Shown piece by piece: positions 8,701-17,007 of a stretch of DNA of 38,690 nt (position 1 is its first letter; the number at the start of each line of letters is the position of its first letter). The position numbers and the translations under genes were made by a program. The DNA is from Bacteroidales bacterium (GTDB taxonomy: Bacteria > Bacteroidota > Bacteroidia > Bacteroidales > P3): contig JAFRRK010000029.1 of assembly GCA_017428115.1 (NCBI GenBank), forward strand, positions 1-38,690, given 5' to 3'. Under the pieces are notes generated by a model that saw only the letters and a program-made list of their open reading frames with translations, was not told the DNA's origin and searched no databases.

Positions 8701-11700
8701 CACAGTATCCAACGGGTAAAAAGTAGTGAAATCGCCTTCCGTACTACATACCCCCACCACTATGCAATGGGGCGACATTGAGGGGCGTGATGGGTCGCGC
8801 CATGCCCTAAGCACCACCTGAAGGCTGTCCATATCACCCAGCAAAGTGTCGACAGGGGGCAATATAGCATACACCTCCGTAAACCTATTGCCAGGCATTG
8901 AAAAGGCACGACACACACCGCTAACATCCACCACATAAGGGTAGTTGCTCGAATAATAACCTCCGCAAGTCCAGCAATAAGGGCGCGTTCCCACATCCAT
9001 TTGAGAAAACGACAGAGTGTAGGGTAGGCTGCCTATAGTGCCACATAGGGTACTAAACGAGACAGGAAACGAGTGCATCGTGTCCCCCCCACCACAAAGT
9101 GAATGCACATAAAGGTCGTAAGCAGTCGAATGGCTAAGACCCGTAAGAGTTATAGTGTCGTGGGTGGTAGACCTCATGATGCCGGTGCCAGGGACGAAAC
9201 CACTGGGACCATACTCCACCACATAGTTGCCCACCCCTCGGCCGTCCCACTCCACCTCGGCAGTGGTACGACCAATCGATCCGAACACAATGCCGCGTGG
9301 GCGGGGACAAGGCGGGGTATAATCCACCCTCAGATCGTCAAGAAACAGCGACGACCCCCTTCCTACCACCATAAAGGCAATATGCCTTCCTTCGCCTCCA
9401 TAGTCGCCAAAGTCCAACTCCTGATGCTCCCATACACCCGTACTCAAGGGTGTTAAACGTTCCACCTCGGTAAAAGTGGTGTAGTCGTCGGGGTCAGTAG
9501 CCACTCCCACCCTCAAATCATAGCCTGAGAGACTAAAAGAATAGAATTCAACTTGAAGCAACGACACATCCATTTCCATGGCGGGCAGTGACAAAAAGGA
9601 CACATCGCGCATATTGAACGAAGTGGACAACAGCAGCGATTGAGCGCCGCCATGGTAATTATTGTTGCGTATATGAGGAGGCTCCGAAACTATTGAATAC
9701 CGGTGCCAACAAGGCTCCATATCACCCCTCCACGGTGCTATGAACGACTCGAAATCCTCTACCAGCGGCAAACTGCCCACTGCACCACACTGGGTAACAA
9801 AGTGCGCCTCGGCGTATGCGCTGCCATCGCCACAGCGCGCCACCACACGCACACTATATTCACTCAGCGGCAGCAGCAGGGGAATATAGCAATAATGGTT
9901 TGTCACAACGCTGTCGACAAGGCTCCACACAGTGTCGGCTCCAACTGGTTGGTAATATACGTCCCACGCCGTCTCAGCATATCCTGTGGTCCATTCCACT
10001 CGGGCATAGTCGGCCCCCACTTCACGCACCACCACCACCGGCGGCGCACATTCGGCTGTGGTCACGCACTCCATCGTACGAAACATCACCGACGGCCTAT
10101 ACTGGCTCAACGACAAGTTGCCATCAGCCATATTGTCGGGGGTGAACGCAGTGTCGTTCAGAAAGCCGAACACCGTGCGATTGACACCTATCTGCGTGCT
10201 GTTGCCGTAGAACATCGGCGACAGCATGGCACCAGTGGCATTGTTAATAATTGAAGTTAGCACCAGGTTGCCTATGCCGTCCCACACATAGGGGGTGGCG
10301 AAGTCGAAATGTATTGTTCCACTGCTACCCGCCGCGTAATAGGCAGGGCCATACACCCGCTGGCTGGCAAACACAGGCAACATATCGCCCACCGCGCCAT
10401 ACATTGCATCCGACGTATTCGACAAATATAGGCTCACCATCATCGGATGGCTGTTGGCGGTAAAGGTATAGTCCACACCCGTTATCAGACCTGCCTCCAA
10501 GCCCGCGGCGTGCAGTTCGGCAGCAGTGTAAATACTTTGGCACAACGAATTGACATAGTAATACGACACTGGTACGCCTGTGGTGTGGTTGCTACCCAGG
10601 CCCAATGCCACCGTATCAGCCCCCGCCGTGTCACCGGCCACACAGGGCAGTGCCAGGGTGGTAAAGCTGACGCTTTCCCACTGTCCATAGCTGCCGGTGC
10701 CACACCGTGCCCTCACCCATGCCCTATAGGTAGTGAAAGATTCCAGACCGTCAAGAAGCAATCTGGGCTCATAGGCCAGAAAACCAATGCTGCTATCAGA
10801 CGGAGCAGTGGCCGGTCCTGTTGTCCACGCCACTTGCTCCACCCTCACTTCATAGCTGCTGGTAGGCTGTGGCGCATCCCAGCTCAGCCATGTGCCCACC
10901 GCCGACACTTGGGCAGCCTCCAAGCCATACACCACAGGGCAGTCAGGCACAAAGTCAACCACCATGTCGTCCAGCCACACAATGCCGCCCAGCGCCAGAC
11001 TGTCGTCCATCTCGCGCAAAGCTATATACTTTCCGTTACCGTCATACGAGGCAAAGCCTACACAATACCGTTGCCACACATCAGCAACAAACCGCAGCGT
11101 GTCGACCGGCACAAAAGTAGCCTCTCTTTCGGGGTTTGTCATCACCCCCACTGCCAGCAGTCGGCTCACACCTCCCACAGCACATCTGGCCCGCAGGGTC
11201 AGCTGCATCTCACCCAGCTGTCGCCCTGCAACATCCACGGCGGGCAGCACCACGCCATGCCTGCTGCTACCCTCTGTCGACCACCGCAGTAGTCCACCTT
11301 CGGCGGTGTCCGTTGTCACCCCCACACCCACTGTCGACAACCTACGCCAGCAGCTGGGCAGCTGCCTCAACGACACCGAGTCGAAATCCTCGACATAGGG
11401 GAGGCTGCCTATTGCAACGCAGGGTGTATGCACCCGCAGCATCTCCGTATCGCAACTGTCGCCGCCACAAATCCCACGCACATACACCCTATAATCCGTG
11501 TTAGGCACCAGCCCGTTAAACACATACATAGTGTCCGTAGTCGTGTAGCTAGTACCCGAGCCAAAGGGTTGCGATGCGGAGCATAGCTCCAGCACCCAGC
11601 TCCTAACCGACGGGTCGACCCCCAGGTCAGACCAATGTAGTGTGAACGATGTTGGTGTCAGCGGGTCGACATAAAGCCATGTCGCCGGAGGACAACTGTC

Positions 11701-12306
11701 GACAGCTATCAGCAGGTCGTCAATGGCGGCGGGAGGTTGGGAATCAGCACCGTAAAGATAATTGTGCCACATAAACACCAAGTTGAACGTGTCGGCACTC
11801 TCCACCAAGTAGGTGGAGCTATGCCTACTCCACGAAGTGCCATACACCAAGGGGGTTCCCCCATCCAGCCAAGAGGCACCTGCCGGGAGAGGATCGTTGA
11901 TCTCCATCCCCGCCACAGGCATCACATCACTGGGAAGAAGCAGCACCCGCAGATAGTCGCTATAATAGCCATAATACTCAACGCCATTACTGCGCCAGTC
12001 GAAGCTCACCCTCATCCAGCCCCTCGGCAACGCAACACGCCTGCAGACATAACTGACACTCATCACACTAGAGTTGTAATAATTACTTGAGCCGCCACCG
12101 GCTGACACATACAGACAGCCGTCCGTCATGCCGTCGGGCGTGCCAATCACCCATTGGTTCGTCTGGTCCTGCTGCAACCACAGCCATCCTGCGCTGTCCG
12201 CCACACTGTTAAAATTGCAACTATACAACGTCGTCTGAGCCCACAATCTGGGAGCAGGCAGCACAGCTGCTGCCACAAAAAACGTAAAAATAATCCTTTT
12301 GAACAT
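5785..12306 (-). CDS. Giant T9SS-secreted multi-domain protein (choice-of-anchor J / fibronectin III)
   Basis: 2173 residues. A signal peptide (about 1-24, ending LWAQ) is followed by alternating modules. I count five jelly-roll/MAM-like units of the choice-of-anchor J type, four of which start with phrases such as LPYVEDFDSV or LPLVEDFESF followed by P.CW; nine fibronectin type III-like units, each starting near a Cys-Pro or Cys-x-x-Pro and holding Y.v.vr.lCg; and two copies of a further beta module. The last ~75 residues are a T9SS type A sorting domain (GPNPTVGDVSITLP, VVDMQGR, LPMGAYYVRLTSD, KKIVV). Expected fate: secretion through T9SS and attachment at the cell surface, probably as an adhesin. 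No enzyme motif is seen. A TATCTTTG promoter box lies at 12360. Confidence 0.9.
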   Translation of the reverse strand: MFKRIIFTFFVAAAVLPAPRLWAQTTLYSCNFNSVADSAGWLWLQQDQTNQWVIGTPDGMTDGCLYVSAGGGSSNYYNSSVMSVSYVCRRVALPRGWMRVSFDWRSNGVEYYGYYSDYLRVLLLPSDVMPVAGMEINDPLPAGASWLDGGTPLVYGTSWSRHSSTYLVESADTFNLVFMWHNYLYGADSQPPAAIDDLLIAVDSCPPATWLYVDPLTPTSFTLHWSDLGVDPSVRSWVLELCSASQPFGSGTSYTTTDTMYVFNGLVPNTDYRVYVRGICGGDSCDTEMLRVHTPCVAIGSLPYVEDFDSVSLRQLPSCWRRLSTVGVGVTTDTAEGGLLRWSTEGSSRHGVVLPAVDVAGRQLGEMQLTLRARCAVGGVSRLLAVGVMTNPEREATFVPVDTLRFVADVWQRYCVGFASYDGNGKYIALREMDDSLALGGIVWLDDMVVDFVPDCPVVYGLEAAQVSAVGTWLSWDAPQPTSSYEVRVEQVAWTTGPATAPSDSSIGFLAYEPRLLLDGLESFTTYRAWVRARCGTGSYGQWESVSFTTLALPCVAGDTAGADTVALGLGSNHTTGVPVSYYYVNSLCQSIYTAAELHAAGLEAGLITGVDYTFTANSHPMMVSLYLSNTSDAMYGAVGDMLPVFASQRVYGPAYYAAGSSGTIHFDFATPYVWDGIGNLVLTSIINNATGAMLSPMFYGNSTQIGVNRTVFGFLNDTAFTPDNMADGNLSLSQYRPSVMFRTMECVTTAECAPPVVVVREVGADYARVEWTTGYAETAWDVYYQPVGADTVWSLVDSVVTNHYCYIPLLLPLSEYSVRVVARCGDGSAYAEAHFVTQCGAVGSLPLVEDFESFIAPWRGDMEPCWHRYSIVSEPPHIRNNNYHGGAQSLLLSTSFNMRDVSFLSLPAMEMDVSLLQVEFYSFSLSGYDLRVGVATDPDDYTTFTEVERLTPLSTGVWEHQELDFGDYGGEGRHIAFMVVGRGSSLFLDDLRVDYTPPCPRPRGIVFGSIGRTTAEVEWDGRGVGNYVVEYGPSGFVPGTGIMRSTTHDTITLTGLSHSTAYDLYVHSLCGGGDTMHSFPVSFSTLCGTIGSLPYTLSFSQMDVGTRPYCWTCGGYYSSNYPYVVDVSGVCRAFSMPGNRFTEVYAILPPVDTLLGDMDSLQVVLRAWRDPSRPSMSPHCIVVGVCSTEGDFTTFYPLDTVALTTIPTIYEVPLHVAAGGSVSSLGRSIALYSTAIGDAAANYVFLDSVAVEYIPSCVSPQELTATAVGTTVATIGWSARGGAARWQVEYMPHGVAIGSGTRLMATSNSVTLTGLAPATQYDFYVRGICGEGDTSRWSHQPAFILTRQVPATVPYTYNFDSLQEWNNWQVLSNCAVGWYRGVTDGGYGHCMYLSADSGNTRSTFTDRVVNTVAFRDIDFGNNDTSYVLSFSAIAGTPTSYGGAVGGLAVFLADPSVSPTAPSDMVFQSPWGPLDELTLLANIQVGSTWNDYSIVLDSLVGLQRLVFYSYNRVESVSQTSALQPAAVDNVAILPPECQHPYSLRVSEVTSASAVLRWHGRATSDYRLQLFDVEGRQLRCDTVRGNTITYFDLLPGTPYRARVCHLCDDGMSSWTPMLAFSTLACPGGSTDVIGGVGSASRSYSLPLSTTYPYSVSQQIVLASELHGSGEITSINFLYDSPLAMTVKTNCTVYLGHTTRSGFSVGDIVPLEELSAVYIGSLNCSNGWNRFLLDSPFAYDGSSNLVVAVVDNSGVAHNYNYRFVTASRGGYSYLSMAVDGDTNIDLSSSRIGYSQMYSYSFERNCFAFDFCPPNPCSAPMLRSPRVRANDVTLRWRNTSYRYLLGYRYANSERWIVNDLPLTDTFYTITNYQFDRDYVYHVRQYCDSSAVSNWAMGTFNTADIPCLPPLGLEVEELNGSEVRLRWTPEDNNISYRVHVWGRGYDTIITSYLASASVGGLGRATRYYAAVEVHCEYIDQPSIWSDTISFITPTCPAPHDLEALEIHSSSALIDWQCDSSVHRWLIEWGLRGFDQGSGSYVETDHHPFLVTGLSGETAYDIVVRSMCSDDWVSEDWSERLTITTTLGVADNDVNEWNVRLGPNPTVGDVSITLPSGLGLVNVEVVDMQGRVRQYYRFDSANGLTYTLATTELPMGAYYVRLTSDRLSLVKKIVVGGK

Positions 12307-12359
12307 AATAGCCTAGATATTAATACGCAACGCCGCAAGCGATACGTCTGTTCAAAATG

Positions 12360-12367
12360 CAAAGATA
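12360..12367 (-). promoter_or_regulatory. -7 box of the giant T9SS gene
   Basis: On the minus strand this reads TATCTTTG, the Bacteroidota -7 consensus, 53 bp upstream of the start codon at 12306. The DNA further upstream is an A/T tract with no clear TTTG -33 element. Confidence 0.6.
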
Positions 12368-12607
12368 CAAAAAAAAATTAATTTTAAAAAAAAAACTCCA
12401 ATTCTACTATTATTATTAACTAAAGTTTGACAAGTATAATCAGGCTCGCATTCCGAGTCGTTTTTTGCCATACGTTTTCGTCTCTCTTCTCCCGGGCCTT
12501 AGTCGGGTTGTTTGTGATGGAGGCTGCCTGACTTGTTCATGTCTTCGCCCTGTTTTCGCTTCCGGAAACGAAGGCACGGCGAAAGCACAACAAAGGTATA
12601 GAGTGTG

Positions 12608-12697
12608 ATTGAGGTGAGTGATGTCGTCCTTCAGAAAATTGAGGTGAGTGATGTCGTCCTTCAGAAAATTGAGGTGAGTGATGTCGTCCTTCAGATA
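12608..12697. repeat. 30-bp tandem repeat, about 2.9 copies
   Basis: Three head-to-tail units of 30 bp begin at 12608, 12638 and 12668. The first two are identical; the third matches for its first 28 bases and then diverges. Read on the plus strand each unit is ten codons with no stop (IEVSDVVLQK), bounded by TAG upstream and TAA at 12698-12700, so it may be a remnant of a coding repeat or a purely non-coding array. Confidence 0.85.
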
Positions 12698-12726
12698 TAA
12701 TTATACCGAAAAAGGCAAAAATTAGG

Positions 12727-12754
12727 GTGCCACTTTTTGAAAAAAAAGTGGCAC
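12727..12754. other. Perfect 12-bp hairpin with GAAA loop
   Basis: The arms GTGCCACTTTTT (12727-12738) and AAAAAGTGGCAC (12743-12754) pair perfectly around a GAAA loop. Because the A/T runs lie inside the stem rather than after it, it is not a standard intrinsic terminator in either direction. It sits about 36 bp upstream of a TATCTTTG box on the plus strand (12790-12797). Confidence 0.65.
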
Positions 12755-12832
12755 AACGTTGTAAAAAGCGAGAACAAAGAAAGCTCGCTATCTTTGTCGA
12801 GCCAAAGCAACGTCACGAAGTAAAGTGGGACA

Positions 12833-12858
12833 TGATGACGATGACAATGACAATGGGG
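12833..12858 (+). repeat. 26-nt dispersed hexamer-based repeat, copy 1
   Basis: A short run of the hexamers TGACGA and TGACAA ending in GGGG. The identical 26 nt occurs on the minus strand at 33848-33823. Apart from the low complexity of the hexamers, identity over 26 nt at two loci 21 kb apart suggests a dispersed repeat. Confidence 0.7.
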
Positions 12859-13074
12859 ATGAATGCATGTTTCGCCCCATGGGGCGACAAATTAGAACAG
12901 GCATATTGGCAACCCACTGATTATTATTGCAAATAATACTAAGAAACAGCTTCTAGCATGTCGCTTTTGGAATAAAAAAGGCTTGTCGAACTTTATACTA
13001 ATAACGCAATAGTTATCCACCAACACCCACAACCGCAAGCCTTAAGAACGGAGGGCAGTGAGGCTGCGACATAC

Positions 13075-13106
13075 AAAAAAAGTGCTCCCCTAAGTGGGAG
13101 AGCACT
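13075..13106 (-). terminator. Intrinsic terminator of the M16 peptidase gene
   Basis: On the minus strand a stem (AGTGCTCTCCCA pairing with GGGGAGCACT, one bulge) is followed directly by a run of seven T. It lies 39 bp past the stop codon of the M16 gene, the right place and direction for its transcript end. Confidence 0.85.
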
Positions 13107-13144
13107 CTATATAGCGCAATAAATGCGTGGTTACACCCAGCACA

Positions 13145-15997
13145 TTACTCGGCGGCCTCGGGTTTGAGGAAGACGACAAGATAATGCTTGAGGTCGATAT
13201 ACTTCTTAGCTGCGGCCTGAATGTCCTTAGCTGTGACCGACTTCACGATAGCCTCGTAGCCGTCAACGACATAGTCGCGACTCTCATTATATCGGTAGCT
13301 GCCCATAATCTGACCCATCCAGAAGCTGTTGTTCTGTTTGGCGTTCTGACGGTTGATAATCTGCTGCTCCTGCACTTTTGCCAAAGTCTCGGCATCGGGG
13401 CCTTCCTTGATATACTGATTGAGGATTTCCATAGCAGCCTTCTCAATAAGTGCCGAGCTGTCGGGGTTGCAGTTGATATAGAATACCCAGTCCACCTCAG
13501 CATCGGGGATGCGGCTGCAAGAGACGTTGACGCTGGGGCTATAGGTGCCGCCCATCTTCTCGCGGATGATCTCGAGTGCGGTAATCTCCATACAGGCACT
13601 GAGCTGGTCGATGATTTCGGCATTCTTGACGCTGTGTTTGTAGCCCTTGGTAGTACCCGTCATGAGCATAATGCCCTGGTTGTCGGTGCCCTTATAAGCA
13701 GTGACGCGAGGAGTGCCCTTGAAGGTGTAGTCTTTGAGTTTCTTCCAACTCTCGGGTTTGGCTTTGGTGGTGGGCAGATTGCCAAGATACTTGGCGATGA
13801 GGTCGATGTCGGCATCCTCTATATTACCCACGAAGAAGAAGGTCTGATGAGCAGCATTGCTGAAACGCTCGCGGAAGATTTCATACATACGGTCGAGGTT
13901 GAGGCTGTTGAGCTGTTCCTCGGTGGGAATGACGATAGCGCGGGGATCACCGGGACGGGAGGCCTCGATATACTTCTTGATAAAGACATACTGGGGATTC
14001 TCGCCGATGAACTTGTATTGGTTGCGCATCTGGTCGATGTTCTTATCGAACGACTCCTTGTCCTTGCGGGGAGCCTCATAGTATAGAGCCAAAAGCTGGA
14101 GCATAGTCTCGAGGTCCTTAGGCACGCAATAGCCGCTGAAGCCCTGGGTCTCACCGCTGATGCTGGGGCTGATGGAGACATTCTTACCCTTGAGTTTCTT
14201 GGTGAGCTGGGTGCTGCTGAACTGTGCTATACCGGCATCGTCGATAAATCCGGCAGCCTGGCTGGCAGCGAAGAAGTCGGCATCGCTATAAAGCGAGGTG
14301 CCGCCCCATGCATAGGAGCTCATGCGGATCTCGTCGTCCTTGAGGTCGGTTTTCTTAACGATGAACTTGACACCATTGGGACAGGTGTATTCCTTATAGT
14401 CAAGCACCGTATTGGTCTTGGTCACTTTGGGGGTGACGGCAGGAAGCTCACGGCTATAGAGAGGCTCATCCTTGAAATTGTCTACCCAAGGCTCGTAATT
14501 GGCCTTGCGGGCGCGGTCGTAGATGGCGATGATTTCCTTCTCGGTAGGAATCTTGTAGCCCTCCTGCTGGGGAGCGGTGAGGTAGTATACAAAGTTCTCG
14601 TCGGTTACCCAATTGTCGATAAGGCGGTTGCATTCTTCGAGGGTAATGGCGTTGCCACCCTCCTCGGCCAAAAACTCCTTGGCAAGGCTGTATTCTTTCA
14701 TAATGCCGGGAATGACCTCGCCATCAAGGTAGTTGTTGGTGTACTCGTCGGCAAAGTTGTTACTATTAGTCTTGTTAGCCTCTTTTGCGCTCTTGCGATA
14801 GCTTTCGAGCATCGACTCTTTGGCACGTTCGAATTCACCTTTAGTGAAACCGTGCTGCTGGGCGCGGAATATTTCAGCCAGGACAGCCTCGGTGGCCTCG
14901 TTGATACGGTTCTCCTTAGGGGCGCAATTACCCATGAAGGCATCGCAGCTGCGGCCGAGGAATCCACCATAGCCGCCACCGGCATAGAGGAAGGGTGCGG
15001 TAGCCTTTTCAGAGAGCTCGTTGTAGCGTTCGTCAAGCATATTGCTGACGAGGTTGCGCATCATGGCATCGCGGTAGTTGCCTACCGTGCCCTGAGGGGC
15101 TTTGGCATGTTTCCACAGGAGCATCATGCTGGCGTTGGTGGCCTCCTTGTCAGTGGCAATAGCCACAAGGGGTTCCTTGTTGCCGGGAATGTCGAACTCA
15201 GGACGGGGACGGGGGTTGACGGGAGCCTTGCGGCTGTCGAAATACTCGTGTATCTTGGCTTCAACAGCGTTGACATCGACATCACCCACGATGATAACGG
15301 CCTGCAGGTCGGGACGATACCAGTCGTTATAGAAGCGGACAATGGTGGGACGCTCAAAGTTGCGGATCACCTCTTCAAGTCCGATAGGCAGACGGTCGGC
15401 ATATTTGGAGCCTTTGAGCATAATGGGCCAAGTGGCTTTGCGCAGGCGGTCGCTAGCACCAAGACCGCCACGCCACTCTTCGAGAATGACGCCACGCTCG
15501 TGCTCTATTTCGCTCTGGTCAAAGAGAAGCTTGGAAGCCCAGCCATCAAGAATTTTGTAGCCCATCTCCATCAATTCGGGATTGTCGGCAGGCAGTTCCA
15601 CATAGTAAACCGTTTGGTCGAAACCAGTGTAGGCATTGATGCCGCGACCGAACTCAATACCGTTTTTCTGGAGGGTAGAGATCATCTCGTTGCCCTTGTA
15701 GTACTGAGTGCCGTTGAAGGCCATGTGCTCACAGAAGTGGGCCAGGCCCTGCTGGTCGTCGTCCTCAAGAATAGAGCCGGCGTTGGTAACCAGACGAAAC
15801 TGGACACGATTTTCGGGCTTCTTGTTGGCACGAATGTAGTAGGTCATGCCGTTGGCAAGCTTACCAATGCGCACCTTCTTGTCGACCGACATCTTCTCAT
15901 TGAGGTCGGATTTCTTTTCCTTCGCCGGTTTTGTCTGGGCAAAGGCCATGCTGCCTACCAAGGTGAGGAGCATGAGGAGTGTGAAAAGTTTTTTCAT
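13145..15997 (-). CDS. Secreted M16-family zinc metallopeptidase
   Basis: 950 residues with a signal peptide (1-21, GSMAFAQ). The N-terminal M16 domain has the inverted zinc motif H87-F-C-E90-H91 and a third ligand candidate E167 (76 residues on, as in pitrilysin-type enzymes). The C-terminal half is a second M16-like domain without the metal motif, normal for ~950-residue two-domain members. Such enzymes degrade peptides in the periplasm or outside the cell. There is no T9SS sorting domain. The gene lies 67 bp downstream of the HTH gene on the same strand with no clear promoter box between, so transcription may be shared with the DUF2975/HTH pair. Confidence 0.93.
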   Translation of the reverse strand: MKKLFTLLMLLTLVGSMAFAQTKPAKEKKSDLNEKMSVDKKVRIGKLANGMTYYIRANKKPENRVQFRLVTNAGSILEDDDQQGLAHFCEHMAFNGTQYYKGNEMISTLQKNGIEFGRGINAYTGFDQTVYYVELPADNPELMEMGYKILDGWASKLLFDQSEIEHERGVILEEWRGGLGASDRLRKATWPIMLKGSKYADRLPIGLEEVIRNFERPTIVRFYNDWYRPDLQAVIIVGDVDVNAVEAKIHEYFDSRKAPVNPRPRPEFDIPGNKEPLVAIATDKEATNASMMLLWKHAKAPQGTVGNYRDAMMRNLVSNMLDERYNELSEKATAPFLYAGGGYGGFLGRSCDAFMGNCAPKENRINEATEAVLAEIFRAQQHGFTKGEFERAKESMLESYRKSAKEANKTNSNNFADEYTNNYLDGEVIPGIMKEYSLAKEFLAEEGGNAITLEECNRLIDNWVTDENFVYYLTAPQQEGYKIPTEKEIIAIYDRARKANYEPWVDNFKDEPLYSRELPAVTPKVTKTNTVLDYKEYTCPNGVKFIVKKTDLKDDEIRMSSYAWGGTSLYSDADFFAASQAAGFIDDAGIAQFSSTQLTKKLKGKNVSISPSISGETQGFSGYCVPKDLETMLQLLALYYEAPRKDKESFDKNIDQMRNQYKFIGENPQYVFIKKYIEASRPGDPRAIVIPTEEQLNSLNLDRMYEIFRERFSNAAHQTFFFVGNIEDADIDLIAKYLGNLPTTKAKPESWKKLKDYTFKGTPRVTAYKGTDNQGIMLMTGTTKGYKHSVKNAEIIDQLSACMEITALEIIREKMGGTYSPSVNVSCSRIPDAEVDWVFYINCNPDSSALIEKAAMEILNQYIKEGPDAETLAKVQEQQIINRQNAKQNNSFWMGQIMGSYRYNESRDYVVDGYEAIVKSVTAKDIQAAAKKYIDLKHYLVVFLKPEAAE

Positions 15998-16064
15998 TGT
16001 GTTTTAGATTTAATTGTATTATAATTAGGTTTTCTCTTCGATAATAAGGATTTTAACAGCTTCA

Positions 16065-16283
16065 TTAATCATCAGTTGTCTCCACTGGGCGGTATTCCAA
16101 GAGGTCTGCGGGCTGGCAATCAAGTGCCTTGCAGATACGGTCGAGCGTGCTGAAACGGACAGCGCGAGCCTTGCCAGTCTTGAAAATAGAGAGGTTGGCA
16201 GGAGTGAGGTCCACTCGTTCCGCCAACTCAGTAAGCGAAATCTTGCGCTTCGCCATCATGACATCAAGGTTTACTACTATCAT
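16065..16283 (-). CDS. Small HTH (Cro/CI-like, YozG type) regulator
   Basis: 72 residues, almost entirely one helix-turn-helix domain: KRKISLTELAERVDLTPANL gives the recognition helices, followed by RFSTLDRICKALDCQPADLL, characteristic of the short YozG-like Xre group. It overlaps the DUF2975 gene by 4 nt (ATGA). HTH/DUF2975 pairs are common; the membrane partner is thought to modulate the DNA-binding protein. Translation may alternatively start at the inner Met-Met (about residue 9). Confidence 0.9.
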   Translation of the reverse strand: MIVVNLDVMMAKRKISLTELAERVDLTPANLSIFKTGKARAVRFSTLDRICKALDCQPADLLEYRPVETTDD

Positions 16284-16951
16284 ATCGTCAGTTCCTGTTC
16301 GTCTTGAAATTCACGCCCTATTCTAATAATCTGCGAAAGAAAGATTATCGTAAGGCCGAAAAATATGCGTGTAAAATGGATTGTATAACGTGCCTGCGGC
16401 ACCCACTGGGCATTGGCAAGCAGGCGGTAGGCAAGGCTACGCTCAAGATAGTTCTGGGTGTCGACACTGAGCGAAAGGAGCAGCAACAATAGCCCAATAA
16501 CCAGCAACAGCGTCACACAACGGCGGGGAAACACCTTGCCCTGCTTGGCACTGCGATAGAAAGAGATGAGCGCCGCCACCACCAGCACCACAATAGCCAC
16601 AAGAGCAACGACGCTGAAAAGCTGCAACGCAGTGGCCCACCGCAGACGGGGGTCGGAACCAATAACCTCATCGTCGGTATAGCAGTCGACATCAAAGCGG
16701 TTGACATGGGCATGGGCTGAGATTCCGGCAGGCAAACCCTCTATAGGGTGCTCGACGGCATACAATGAAGCCGAAGCATGAAGGTCAGTTACCGTGAAAG
16801 CATAACGACTATTAAAGGCCGTAAGGTCACCCACCAAAGGCTCTTCCTCAGCATAAAAAATATGAGAGAAGAAAAGCCCCAGGCATATCAATAAGATACC
16901 TGCGAACAGGCCATAGAGCAAGCGAATATGCGATATATTACTATTTTTCAT
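16280..16951 (-). CDS. DUF2975 membrane protein
   Basis: 223 residues from ATG 16951 (MKNSNISHIRLLYGLFAG). Four hydrophobic segments are visible: one near the N terminus, then after an extracytoplasmic-looking region one around LFSVVALVAIVVLVVAAL, one around VTLLLVIGLLLLLLSL, and one at IFFGLTIIFLSQII. This layout plus the overlapping downstream HTH gene matches DUF2975. The function of the family is not established; a membrane partner of the HTH regulator is likely. The frame extends 17 codons further upstream, but across the -7 box, so the later ATG was chosen. Confidence 0.85.
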   Translation of the reverse strand: MKNSNISHIRLLYGLFAGILLICLGLFFSHIFYAEEEPLVGDLTAFNSRYAFTVTDLHASASLYAVEHPIEGLPAGISAHAHVNRFDVDCYTDDEVIGSDPRLRWATALQLFSVVALVAIVVLVVAALISFYRSAKQGKVFPRRCVTLLLVIGLLLLLLSLSVDTQNYLERSLAYRLLANAQWVPQARYTIHFTRIFFGLTIIFLSQIIRIGREFQDEQELTI

Positions 16952-16999
16952 ATCGATAGACAGCAGTACACTGATTATTGCCAATTGTTTTTGACGCTG

Positions 17000-17007
17000 C
17001 AAAAATA
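17000..17007 (-). promoter_or_regulatory. -7 box of the DUF2975-HTH operon
   Basis: On the minus strand this reads TATTTTTG, fitting TAnnTTTG, 48 bp upstream of the chosen start codon at 16951. The -33 region is T-rich without an exact TTTG. Confidence 0.5.

Larger units (their letters stand above)
12307..13144. other. Non-coding island with repeats and hairpins
   Basis: About 840 bp without a convincing gene. It contains the promoter of the giant protein (12360), an 18-bp near-palindrome at 12555-12572 (TTCGCTTCCGGAAACGAA), a 30-bp tandem repeat (12608-12697), a 12-bp perfect hairpin (12727-12754), a TATCTTTG -7-like box on the plus strand (12790-12797), a 26-nt sequence also found inverted at 33823-33848, and the terminator of the M16 gene (13075-13106). 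A 35-codon frame from ATG 12832 begins with a Met-Thr repeat caused by the hexamer repeat and is probably not a gene. Confidence 0.6.

Noticed and set aside
12608-12697. Possible CRISPR array (30-bp repeats)
   Set aside because: Units are directly abutting with no spacers, and there are no cas genes in the window.
12727-12936. 69-codon frame in the non-coding island
   Set aside because: Starts inside a hairpin, includes a hexamer-repeat Met-Thr run, and has no recognisable domain.
12961-13040. Replication origin (DnaA-box-like TTATCCACC near 13016, repeats, skew change)
   Set aside because: Only one box-like match, no dnaA or other origin genes nearby, and the skew changes more than once in the window.
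14852-16024. 390-codon plus-strand frame opposite the M16 gene
   Set aside because: Antisense shadow of a well-supported peptidase gene.
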